A DNA stretch of 5,119 nucleotides. Source: Candidatus Neomicrothrix sp. UBA7388. Lineage in GTDB: Bacteria > Actinomycetota > Acidimicrobiia > Acidimicrobiales > Poriferisodalaceae. Made by a program: the position numbers and the translations under genes. Positions 1-5,119 of this stretch are shown here, in pieces (position 1 is the stretch's first letter; every line of letters begins with the position of its first letter). Location: contig DKNM01000040.1 of assembly GCA_002470695.1 (NCBI GenBank), forward strand, positions 1 through 5,119, in the 5' to 3' direction. The notes beneath the pieces are model-generated. The model ran no database searches. It saw only the letters and a list, made by a program, of their open reading frames with translations, and was not told the DNA's origin.

Positions 1-173
1 TCCGTCTCACTCGGCTCGAATCTAAAAATAGCCGACCAGACCGTAGCGAGATCAGTTGGCACTGCTCCGACAAGCAAGCTACAAACCGACAAAACACAGA
101 TGGTCAAAGCACCTAAAGCGACCCACAAGACAGGGCCGAATCTTGCACGACCAGCCCTACTTTGCGAAATCAC
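1..173 (-). CDS. FecCD-family iron/heme ABC transporter permease, N-terminal part (cut by left edge)
   Basis: The reverse strand is open from a GTG at 173-171 to the left edge, giving 57 complete codons. It starts VISQSRAGRAR, followed by one hydrophobic segment (about residues 14-37) that ends in SLLVGAVPTDLATVWSAIF. The 'L-x-G-A-V-P' exit from the first membrane helix, followed by an amphipathic stretch resembling 'DVWxAI', is typical of the start of FecCD/BtuC-type permeases, the inner-membrane channel of iron-siderophore, heme and B12 importers. It lies 31 bases after the stop of a FecB-type binding protein on the same strand, the usual receptor-permease order. The start is uncertain: GTG at 173 is the only standard start codon before the helix, an in-frame stop lies 18 bases before it, and no strong ribosome site is seen. 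The remaining helices, and presumably an ATPase gene, lie outside the window. Confidence 0.82.
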   Translation of the reverse strand, partial: MISQSRAGRARFGPVLWVALGALTICVLSVCSLLVGAVPTDLATVWSAIFRFEPSET

Positions 174-187
174 TCGCGAGCTCGTTT

Positions 188-202
188 CAATTCAAAGAAT
201 TG
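188..202. repeat. Short perfect inverted repeat between receptor and permease genes
   Basis: CAATTC (188-193), AAA loop (194-196), GAATTG (197-202). It begins 2 bases beyond the stop codon of the upstream lipoprotein gene (205-207, read on the minus strand) and lies in the 31-base gap before the permease start. The stem is only six pairs and AT-rich, so a role in trimming or partial attenuation of the message is possible but unproven. Confidence 0.3.
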
Positions 203-204
203 CA

Positions 205-1599
205 TCAGCCACAGGGAGTTTGAGCAGCTGACAAGAAATCACAGAAATCAGATTCAGTGACCTGCCATATGCCCTCTACCAAATACAGCGATCGTTGCAA
301 ATCGTTGTATGCCGGAGCATCACCGAAGTAGACGTCATAGACGACAGTCGCCTTATTCCCTTCAATTTGAGCGGATTTCGGACGCAGAGTGATACCCCCA
401 TTATCTTCGGCGCCGATTCTGTACGCCTGATTCGCGTTGCGAAGTTGGCTGGCGTTCTCTAAGTGAGGCTGCTTTTCGTTCCACTCCGTTTCGCTCCCGT
501 ACACAAGTCTGAACGCTTCCATCGCCGCAGATTCATCTTCCGTAGGGGGCTCAAGGACAACCGTGACCAATTCGGCAATGCGTGGCACCAGCTCGTCAAG
601 TAACCATTCAGCACTAAGAATGGTTACCGAATTCAACGCTCTATCGGTAAGACTCTGCTCTTCGATCCAAACGATGTTTTCGAGGTTCAAGCCCGGAAAA
701 GAAGCACCGAGCCATTCTGCGTCAGACGGCTTCCCATTAACTACTGCAACATCAACTGAAATTAGGGCGGAAATATCTTTGTTGATCGACACCCAGGAGG
801 ATGCACCTACTTCATCGTCAATGTCGGAGGGGAATGCCAGACCTAGTTGTTTCAGAAAGCGGGCCGACGCAGAAGACCCACCCGCTATCTGCCAAGCCCC
901 AGCCGATCCCTTTTTTATCCGCGCAAAAGTCGAACCTTTGAGGGACGGGAAAGGGCGAATGGCGTCAAGAATAGAGGCCTGCCTGATTAGGATCTGATGC
1001 TCGGCTTCAGCCTCAAGGCCTACTGCCTTACCGACAAATCTCAGCTTTTCTTGCCATGAAAACTCCCCAGTTGTTTGGGGTAAAGGCTCAGCAACAGTCG
1101 GCGCAACGGCCGATAGAGCGTCGTAGACCTCTTGTCCTACATTGCTTTGCCGAGCCAGTATCAAATCTGGTTCCAGCGAAGCGATGAGAGCATAATCAGG
1201 CTCGGCGGTGACGGGGCCAAGATTCACTGGAAACCCGCCCGAATAAGCAGACCTAAGCCACGGTTGAGAATAGAGCTCGTCCCCGTTCAAGGAACTGGAA
1301 ATCGCAACTGGCTCTATCCCAAGAGCAATTAAATAATCCTCATCGTTAGCTTGCAGAACAACAACGCGTTCAGCCGGTAAGGCAACCATGGTTTCACCAA
1401 ACCCGTGCTTGATTAAAGCATGATCCAAGCCTGCAACAGTCGTTGGAGCCTGCTGGTGAGCCTCAGCAAGATCGGCACCCTTGGCCAATGATCCCGTTTC
1501 AGGATCGCCAGTGCTTGAGGAGCTATTCGGCTGCGAACATGCGACCATAATGAGCGCCAAAAGTATGACCGTTCCAGAATTACGCTTCAACAAGGCCAA
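205..1599 (-). CDS. FecB-type iron-siderophore/heme substrate-binding lipoprotein with extra C-terminal domain
   Basis: This 464-residue protein is predicted to be secreted and lipid-anchored. Basic residues (KR at 5-6) are followed by a hydrophobic run and a lipobox-like MVAC with the acylated cysteine at Cys21, then a Ser/Pro/Gly-rich linker to about residue 58. Residues about 60-347 match a periplasmic-binding fold of the iron-siderophore class: AERVVVLQANDEDYLIALGIEPVAI (the usual 'R-V-V-x-L ... ALG-x-x-P-V' opening, 77-100), a PWLR element at 113-116, and 'IASLEPDLIL' at 139-148. Residues about 354-464 are additional. They resemble the NTF2-like domain of mycobacterial Mtb12-type secreted antigens, ending in GIWQVTESDFCDFLSAA with Cys453 and a second cysteine at 463. 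The first in-frame start is TTG at 1599, 8 bases after the monooxygenase stop. A TTG at 1593 (codon 3) has better spacing from the weak ACAGAG and is an alternative. The ligand (ferric siderophore or heme) cannot be told from sequence. The permease that follows is its likely partner. Confidence 0.85.
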   Translation of the reverse strand: MALLKRNSGTVILLALIMVACSQPNSSSSTGDPETGSLAKGADLAEAHQQAPTTVAGLDHALIKHGFGETMVALPAERVVVLQANDEDYLIALGIEPVAISSSLNGDELYSQPWLRSAYSGGFPVNLGPVTAEPDYALIASLEPDLILARQSNVGQEVYDALSAVAPTVAEPLPQTTGEFSWQEKLRFVGKAVGLEAEAEHQILIRQASILDAIRPFPSLKGSTFARIKKGSAGAWQIAGGSSASARFLKQLGLAFPSDIDDEVGASSWVSINKDISALISVDVAVVNGKPSDAEWLGASFPGLNLENIVWIEEQSLTDRALNSVTILSAEWLLDELVPRIAELVTVVLEPPTEDESAAMEAFRLVYGSETEWNEKQPHLENASQLRNANQAYRIGAEDNGGITLRPKSAQIEGNKATVVYDVYFGDAPAYNDLQRSLYLVEGIWQVTESDFCDFLSAAQTPCG

Positions 1600-1607
1600 A
1601 CACTCTG

Positions 1608-1916
1608 TCAGATGGACGGACTGGCCTGTAAAACCACATCAAACGATAGCAACTCAGCCCCATGCGCAACCGGTTGGGAAGAAGCCTCCGCATGGCCGCG
1701 TTCAAACTCTGGCGACTTGACCCAGGCGAGAAAATCAGCTTCCGAAGCCCACCGGGTGTAGACGTACCAAGTATTGCCCTCGGAAGGTTTGAGAAGTTCG
1801 AAGCTTTCAAAGCCTTGCATGCTCTCAACTTCGCCCACTCTTTTCTCAAAGCGTCGCAAGAGTTCGTCCCCAGAGCCTTCGGGGACTGTAATCGCGTTAA
1901 TTTTGACAACTCCCAT
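1608..1916 (-). CDS. mhuD: MhuD/IsdG-family heme-degrading monooxygenase
   Basis: This 102-residue cytoplasmic enzyme of the antibiotic-biosynthesis-monooxygenase (dimeric ferredoxin-like) fold opens heme with oxygen and reductant to release iron. It begins GVVKINAITVPEG, close to the start of Mycobacterium tuberculosis MhuD as I recall it. The family's catalytic residues are present: Asn7, Trp65 (in DFLAW) and His75. Arg26, at the position of the active-site arginine of MhuD, is also kept. The Trp-to-His spacing is 10, as in staphylococcal IsdG/IsdI, and one longer than I recall for MhuD, so the product (mycobilin-like or staphylobilin-like) cannot be predicted. Near the C-terminus GAELLSFDVVL forms the expected final strand. 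ATG at 1916 is preceded by a purine-rich AAAGAAG about 9 bases away. The gene starts 6 bases after the unknown gene and ends 8 bases before the FecB-like lipoprotein gene, placing heme breakdown inside an uptake operon. Its length is normal for the family. Confidence 0.92.
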   Translation of the reverse strand: MGVVKINAITVPEGSGDELLRRFEKRVGEVESMQGFESFELLKPSEGNTWYVYTRWASEADFLAWVKSPEFERGHAEASSQPVAHGAELLSFDVVLQASPSI

Positions 1917-1922
1917 GTCTAG

Positions 1923-2471
1923 TTACTTCTTTCTTTTCGGCATTTTTTCACTCATATGGTCTGCGCGTTTGCTGCTCGCTACTTCAGCCACATAACTCGC
2001 GTAAGCGGTTAGCGCCAATTCATCAATGCTCGCAACGGACGCCGACATTTCGACATCTAACTTTACGACAACAACGCCCAGTCCCAAATCGGCCTTCATC
2101 GTGATTACCGTGGCGTCCGCCAATACTGGGTCGCACTCCAAATCATCGAAGACTTTTTTAAGTCGGCCCGGCTCGAGTTCAGCAACAAACCATCTTTCTC
2201 CGCGCCGGTGACGGGAGCGGTAGACTCCCGCGACCACGTGGTCAAGATTGCCATGCGTTTCAATTGCAGCCAGCCAAGTCTCTACCTCTTCGGCAATAGG
2301 GCACGGCCCTTCAGCCACGAGGTGACGGAAGATGCATGGGCTGAGATCAGCTCGGGAATGCTGTGCGACTAGCAGGCGCCCGCCATCAGTCCGCGTTAAC
2401 CGAAGCTCAGCACCCGGAACAGAGTGAGCTAAAGCAGCGGCAGACACCACGGCATCTTTATTGATCCTCAA
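1923..2471 (-). CDS. Uncharacterised 182-residue cytoplasmic protein of the heme operon
   Basis: I do not recognise this family. The protein has no signal peptide or membrane segment, so it should be cytoplasmic. Visible parts are an alpha/beta N-terminal region with LRLTRTDGGRLLVAQ (23-37), a stretch with two cysteines (SPCIFRHLVAEGPCP, Cys46 and Cys57), an Arg/His patch YRSRHRRGERWF (84-95), a hydrophobic strand LGLGVVVVKLDVE (129-141), a helical region to about 165, and a basic tail ending KMPKRKK. Histidines at 15, 38, 50, 73, 78 and 88 could serve as heme or metal ligands, but that is speculation. It starts with TTG at 2471, supported by AGAGG at 2479-2483 spaced 7 bases away. This overlaps the end of the hmuT-like gene by 14 bases, implying coupled translation. 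It lies directly between the heme receptor and the heme-degrading enzyme, which suggests a job in heme or iron handling (carrier, reductase partner or regulator). It lacks the DUF2470/HugZ signature I looked for. Confidence 0.8.
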   Translation of the reverse strand: MRINKDAVVSAAALAHSVPGAELRLTRTDGGRLLVAQHSRADLSPCIFRHLVAEGPCPIAEEVETWLAAIETHGNLDHVVAGVYRSRHRRGERWFVAELEPGRLKKVFDDLECDPVLADATVITMKADLGLGVVVVKLDVEMSASVASIDELALTAYASYVAEVASSKRADHMSEKMPKRKK

Positions 2472-3534
2472 GATTTTTCCTCTTTTCTCTCACGTCACTG
2501 ATGACTACAGAAAGTTCTTCGATCAAAGATGCGACCCTTGGACCGTTGCCAAGCAGCCACTGGTCGTCAAAGTGAACAATCGCACCGTTCTCTACCGCCG
2601 GAGTCTGTGAGAGGCCCCCAATTTGGGCCAACCCCTCCTCACCTCCGACCGACTCAAGACCCGCAGAAGGGACCAAGATAACTTCAGGCGAGGCAACGAT
2701 TAAACCTTCAGCCGAAATGCTCTCGCTTCCCTCGAGATCCAGAATTTCGGCCATGCTCTGTCCGCCGGCTGCTTCAACAATCCAATGCGTTGCAGAATTC
2801 CTACCAAGCACCAATTGAGTGCTTGCACCGCGCAGATACAGCGACACCACCGTCGGTCGATAGTCAGTGTCGGTTACTGTCGCCGACTCAATTTCAGCCT
2901 CAACCCTGTTAGCAAGTTCTTTTCCTCGTTCACTTATTCCCAAAGCTTCAGCCACGGCTTGAATCTTCTCTGGAGGCCCATTAGGGCCGGAAGCATTAGG
3001 GACTATGACGAGAGCGAATCCAAGTTTCCTAAGATCGTCTATTACCCCAGGTGGTCCCGCTATATCGGTAGCCAGCAAGACAGTAGGGCTATGGACTGCG
3101 ATCGTTTCCGCCGATAACGCTCGCTGGTAACCAATTTCGGGCAATGAATCAGCTTCTGCGGGGTAGGTAGCAGACATATCAGTTGCAACAACGTTTGGTC
3201 CCAAGCCGAGAGCAAACACGACTTCAGCGACTGTTCCATCTAAAGGGATGATCCGGTCTACGGACTCAACAGTCACCTCTGTGCCCGTTACATCTAAAAT
3301 CGTTACGGGGAGTTGGGGCCTAAGCTCTTCTCGCAGCCCGTCAGAACTCGGCTCCGTTGAAGCCAAAGCTTCCGGAGCGGAAGACAAATCAACTTGAGGG
3401 AGAAACGACTCATCACTATTGGTTTCGCCGCAACCCGAGCCAGTTAGCGCAAGAGAGCTGACAAGAAATGACAAAACCAACTTCTTGGCATTTCGATTGA
3501 GGGAATTTAACGGTGCGCGGAATCGCCACATCAT
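2458..3534 (-). CDS. hmuT: HmuT-like heme-binding lipoprotein (ABC importer receptor)
   Basis: This 358-residue secreted, lipid-anchored receptor should capture heme outside the cytoplasmic membrane and hand it to a FecCD-type permease. The signal region has basic residues (Arg4, Arg6, Arg14, Lys17-18), a hydrophobic core at 19-30 and a somewhat irregular lipobox GSGC with Cys35, followed by an acidic, Ser-rich linker to about residue 75. The two-lobed binding domain spans about 92-347. It shows RIIPLDGTVAEVVFALGLG (94-112), GYQRALSAE (135-143), whose Tyr136 sits where ShuT/PhuT-type receptors have their heme-ligating tyrosine, then 'EAAGGQSM' and 'WLLGNGPRV' near the end, all typical of the HmuT/ShuT group. 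No ATG or GTG start lies upstream in frame because a TAG stop precedes ATG 3534. The ribosome site is weak (AAGAG almost touching the tandem ATGATG). It is the first gene of the minus-strand operon, and the palindrome at 3563-3580 lies 29-46 bases before its start. Confidence 0.9.
   Translation of the reverse strand: MMWRFRAPLNSLNRNAKKLVLSFLVSSLALTGSGCGETNSDESFLPQVDLSSAPEALASTEPSSDGLREELRPQLPVTILDVTGTEVTVESVDRIIPLDGTVAEVVFALGLGPNVVATDMSATYPAEADSLPEIGYQRALSAETIAVHSPTVLLATDIAGPPGVIDDLRKLGFALVIVPNASGPNGPPEKIQAVAEALGISERGKELANRVEAEIESATVTDTDYRPTVVSLYLRGASTQLVLGRNSATHWIVEAAGGQSMAEILDLEGSESISAEGLIVASPEVILVPSAGLESVGGEEGLAQIGGLSQTPAVENGAIVHFDDQWLLGNGPRVASLIEELSVVISDVREKRKNLEDQ
2472..2483 (-). promoter_or_regulatory. 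Ribosome binding site supporting the TTG start of the unknown gene
   Basis: On the minus strand AGAGG (2483-2479) is followed by seven bases and then TTG at 2471. The site lies inside the last codons of the hmuT-like gene. It favours the TTG over the GTG codons eight and nine positions further in, and predicts translational coupling of the two genes. Confidence 0.5.
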
Positions 3535-3550
3535 CTCTTGCTCAGGTCTA

Positions 3551-3592
3551 CTTGGCTATATCTGATAGGTATACCTATCACTTATCGCCAAG
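3551..3592. promoter_or_regulatory. Nested palindromic operator in the divergent hmuT/hydrolase intergenic region
   Basis: The core TGATAGGTATACCTATCA (3563-3580) is an 18-base perfect palindrome. Around the same centre, ATA (3558-3560) pairs with TAT (3583-3585), and CTTGGC (3551-3556) pairs with GCCAAG (3587-3592). In all 18 of 21 positions pair over 42 bases, with mismatches only at 3557/3586, 3561/3582 and 3562/3581. It lies between two divergent genes, so it is not a terminator at a gene end. It is best read as a binding site for one or two dimers of a transcription factor, 29-46 bases (core) before hmuT, and about 60 bases before the hydrolase start. Its AGGT/ACCT half-sites recall iron-box half-sites of the DtxR/IdeR family, but they are only 2 bases apart rather than the 7 of the classical box, so regulator identity is open. 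Confidence 0.7.
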
Positions 3593-3629
3593 GTGCTGCA
3601 ACATTCTCACTCTTGATTGAGCAAAGGCG

Positions 3630-3641
3630 TAGAATCTACTC
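3630..3641 (+). promoter_or_regulatory. Probable -10 element of a leaderless promoter
   Basis: TAGAAT at 3630-3635 fits the actinobacterial -10 pattern TANNNT and ends 6 bases before the hydrolase ATG at 3642. Transcription starting at the usual distance would begin at or next to the start codon. No Shine-Dalgarno-like sequence is present upstream of the ATG, which agrees with a leaderless message. The -35 region is not convincing: TTGATT at 3613 is only 11 bases away. Confidence 0.45.
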
Positions 3642-4250
3642 ATGACGCTTCACTGGAAGGCCACGGGCATCGAGGTGCACAAGGTTGTAGTCGGCCCTTA
3701 CGACAACAACGTATTCACTATTAGGTGCACCGAGACGGGCGATGCTCTTCTCATAGATGCTGCAAATGAGCATGAACAACTTTTGGAGTTATGTCAGAGC
3801 TTGGGCGTAAGAACCGTTGTTGAAACACACGGTCACTGGGACCACATTCAAGCAATACCTGCGATACGAGATGCTGGCTATGAGGTGGGAGTAGCGGCCG
3901 ACGACGCGACCATGCTCCCGAGTTATGACTTCATCATGGAAGACGACTCCGTTATTGAGATAGGGCGCCTTCGAGTGAGGACAATTCACAACCCTGGCCA
4001 TACCCCGGGGTCCATGAGCTTTCATGTCGAAGACACCCCATTGCTCTTTTCAGGGGACACACTCTTTCCCGGGGGGCCTGGAGCTACGAACTTCGAAGGA
4101 GGCGACTTCAACACAATTATCAAGAGCATCGAGGACCGCATGTTCTCAAAATTTTCCGCAGATACGATCGTCCTACCAGGACATGGAGATGACACCACGA
4201 TTGGCAATGAGTCGCCTCAGTTGCAAGAGTGGGTCGACCGCGGGTGGTAG
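3642..4250 (+). CDS. Metallo-beta-lactamase-fold hydrolase (glyoxalase II-like)
   Basis: This 202-residue cytoplasmic protein has the complete metal-binding set of the metallo-beta-lactamase superfamily. It carries HGHWDH at 63-68 (the HxHxDH motif), His120 in NPGHTPGS, Asp139 in FSGDTLF and His181 in LPGHGDDTTIG. These residues normally bind two metal ions (Zn or Fe) and activate water for hydrolysis. The compact size and the 'PGHTPGS ... SGDTLF ... PGHG-TTIG-E' pattern place it with the glyoxalase II-like thioester hydrolases, including possible mycothiol-dependent members, rather than with true beta-lactamases. The long C-terminal substrate domain of classical glyoxalase II is missing. The substrate is unknown. 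It is divergent from the heme operon across the palindromic region and convergent with the ABC exporter genes, only 5 bases from the permease stop. The ATG has no ribosome site but a -10-like element is placed for leaderless translation. Confidence 0.9.
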   Translation: MTLHWKATGIEVHKVVVGPYDNNVFTIRCTETGDALLIDAANEHEQLLELCQSLGVRTVVETHGHWDHIQAIPAIRDAGYEVGVAADDATMLPSYDFIMEDDSVIEIGRLRVRTIHNPGHTPGSMSFHVEDTPLLFSGDTLFPGGPGATNFEGGDFNTIIKSIEDRMFSKFSADTIVLPGHGDDTTIGNESPQLQEWVDRGW

Positions 4251-4255
4251 CAGAA

Positions 4256-5047
4256 CTAGCCAGTAGCGACACGCTTTGACAGCGAACGAAACGCCATAGT
4301 GAATGTAACCATTCCCAAGCCGACTATCGCAGCTACAGCTTTCAGAATCATCGACAAATCCCACCCCGCCGATATAACTGAACGCATACCTTCCAGCAAA
4401 TAGGTAACCGGATTCCAAGCCGAAACCGTCTTTAGCCAACCGCTCATTAAGTCTCTTGGCAACATGCTTGGAGTCAGGAAGGCAAACGGGAAAAAAATCA
4501 GAAAAGCAGAGTTCACTGCTGCCGGATTTCCAGTCCGCAACGCAACCGTGTACGGAAAGCCGGTAAAAGCAAGGCTCCAAGCCATCGAAAGCGCTAGGAA
4601 AGCCATGAGCCCTGGGACACCGGTCTCGAAGCCAACCCCTACAACAAAGCCCAAGACGAGAACGACTGTAGCCAAAGCGAGCGCAAGGACAATGTCTGCA
4701 ATCATGAGCCCTAAGAGCAGGGCGGTACGTCGTATAGGCGTTACGAGCATGCGATCTAGATAGCCAGTTTGTATATCGATAACCAGCATGTTTGCGCGAG
4801 ATATTCCAGTGACTGCGAAGACAATTGCTACCGGCAGCTGAAAGGCGCGATAGTCGATACCAGGTTGTCGTTCGACAAAGGCTTCCAGAGCTCCAATGTT
4901 CACAACAAAGAAGAAAATCGGGATTGCCAATGCCGGCCCAATAAATTCTGGCTCGCGGGTCAAACTTCGAATTGCTCGAGAGGCAACAGCCGACACGTCC
5001 GCAACAAAACTATTCCTATTAGAAACCGTCTCGGCCGTATTTCTCAT
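4256..5047 (-). CDS. ABC-2 type exporter permease (DrrB-like)
   Basis: This 263-residue integral membrane protein has about six membrane segments (roughly 36-52, 69-90, 107-138, 147-168, 178-196 and 233-252). Between the fifth and sixth it carries the ABC-2 family signature FLTPSMLPRDLMSGWLKTV followed by WNPVTYLLEGMRS (211-223). The segment YLDRMLVTPIRRTALLLG (96-113) is also typical of DrrB/NodJ-type exporters. It should form the membrane channel of an ATP-driven exporter of drugs, lipids or other small hydrophobic compounds; the substrate cannot be told. ATG at 5047 has GGAG at 5056-5059 spaced 8 bases away, and overlaps the upstream ATPase stop as ATGA, so the two are translated together. 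The stop lies 5 bases from the end of the convergent hydrolase gene, leaving no room for a separate terminator between them. Confidence 0.88.
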   Translation of the reverse strand: MRNTAETVSNRNSFVADVSAVASRAIRSLTREPEFIGPALAIPIFFFVVNIGALEAFVERQPGIDYRAFQLPVAIVFAVTGISRANMLVIDIQTGYLDRMLVTPIRRTALLLGLMIADIVLALALATVVLVLGFVVGVGFETGVPGLMAFLALSMAWSLAFTGFPYTVALRTGNPAAVNSAFLIFFPFAFLTPSMLPRDLMSGWLKTVSAWNPVTYLLEGMRSVISAGWDLSMILKAVAAIVGLGMVTFTMAFRSLSKRVATG

Positions 5048-5119
5048 TGCACTGACTCCGTTGATAAGCGATGACCGGTGGCGCGGAGAAACACATCGTC
5101 CAAGGAGGGTGTTCGAATA
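5044..5119 (-). CDS. ABC exporter ATPase, C-terminal end (cut by right edge)
   Basis: The last 24 codons of a gene entering from the right edge read IRTPSLDDVFLRATGHRL and then STESVQ, ending in TGA at 5046-5044. 'P-S-L-D-D-V-F-L-x-x-T-G' is the conserved C-terminal motif of DrrA-type ATPases that power ABC-2 exporters. The stop overlaps the permease start as ATGA, the usual arrangement for such pairs. The Walker motifs and signature sequence lie outside the window, so ATP hydrolysis is inferred from the family only. Confidence 0.85.
   Translation of the reverse strand, partial: IRTPSLDDVFLRATGHRLSTESVQ

Noticed and set aside
563..997. Open plus-strand frame of 144 codons
   Set aside because: It lies wholly inside the antisense of the FecB-like lipoprotein gene. 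Its translation is low in coherent motifs and rich in Ser/Arg, as shadows usually are.
1580..1909. Minus-strand frame of 109 codons overlapping the monooxygenase
   Set aside because: It overlaps the mhuD gene in another frame. The mhuD frame has a clear family match and catalytic residues, while this one has none.
226..3469. Repeated 14-mer agctgacaagaaat at 226-239 and 3456-3469
   Set aside because: Both copies lie inside coding sequence of unrelated segments (the tail of one lipoprotein and the signal peptide of the other). With shared codon use, a single 14-base match is plausible by chance, and there is no wider similarity around it.
3563..3580. Reading the palindrome as a canonical DtxR/IdeR iron box or Fur box
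   Set aside because: The AGGT and ACCT half-sites are separated by 2 bases instead of the 7 in the classical iron box, and the core is 7-4-7 rather than the 7-1-7 Fur pattern. I call it only an operator of unknown regulator.
4173..4580. Minus-strand frame of 135 codons
   Set aside because: It overlaps the 3' half of the ABC-2 permease and runs into the convergent hydrolase. The translation shows no domain, and the permease frame explains the region.
1..5119. CRISPR array, tRNA, rRNA, insertion sequence or attachment site
   Set aside because: I found no regularly spaced repeats, no tRNA-like cloverleaf and no transposase-like protein. Almost the whole window is filled by the genes listed.

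Overview
The window reads as part of an actinobacterial chromosome carrying an iron and heme acquisition locus. The evidence for an actinobacterium is a MhuD-type heme-degrading monooxygenase, a lipoprotein carrying what looks like an Mtb12-type C-terminal domain, TTG and GTG starts, and an apparently leaderless promoter. Base composition is close to balanced rather than very GC-rich. That would suit an environmental or aquatic lineage (for example Acidimicrobiia-like) better than Streptomyces or Mycobacterium, but this placement is inference.

Layout. Positions 3534 down to 1 (minus strand) form one tight cluster. In transcription order it holds an HmuT-like heme-binding lipoprotein, a 182-residue protein I do not recognise, a MhuD/IsdG-like heme monooxygenase, a second and larger FecB-type substrate-binding lipoprotein with an extra C-terminal domain, and the start of a FecCD-type permease cut by the left edge. 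Spacings are a 14-base overlap, 6 bases, 8 bases and 31 bases, so this is very probably a single operon. A transport ATPase would be expected further left, outside the window. Positions 3535-3641 are a divergent intergenic region with a striking nested inverted repeat (core 3563-3580, outer arms reaching 3551-3592). To its right a metallo-beta-lactamase-fold hydrolase (3642-4250) is read on the plus strand, apparently from a leaderless promoter. It converges, with a gap of only 5 bases, on an ABC-2 type exporter permease (minus strand, 4256-5047). That permease is translationally coupled by an ATGA overlap to the last 24 codons of an ABC ATPase cut by the right edge.

How the parts fit. The minus-strand operon plausibly captures heme (HmuT) and possibly a second iron ligand (FecB-like protein) outside the membrane, imports it through the FecCD permease, and opens the heme ring in the cytoplasm with the MhuD-like enzyme to release iron. 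The unknown protein sits between the heme receptor and the heme-degrading enzyme, has no signal peptide, and is the best candidate here for an undescribed component of heme or iron handling. The ABC exporter pair and the hydrolase look like separate transcription units, though the hydrolase shares the palindromic control region.
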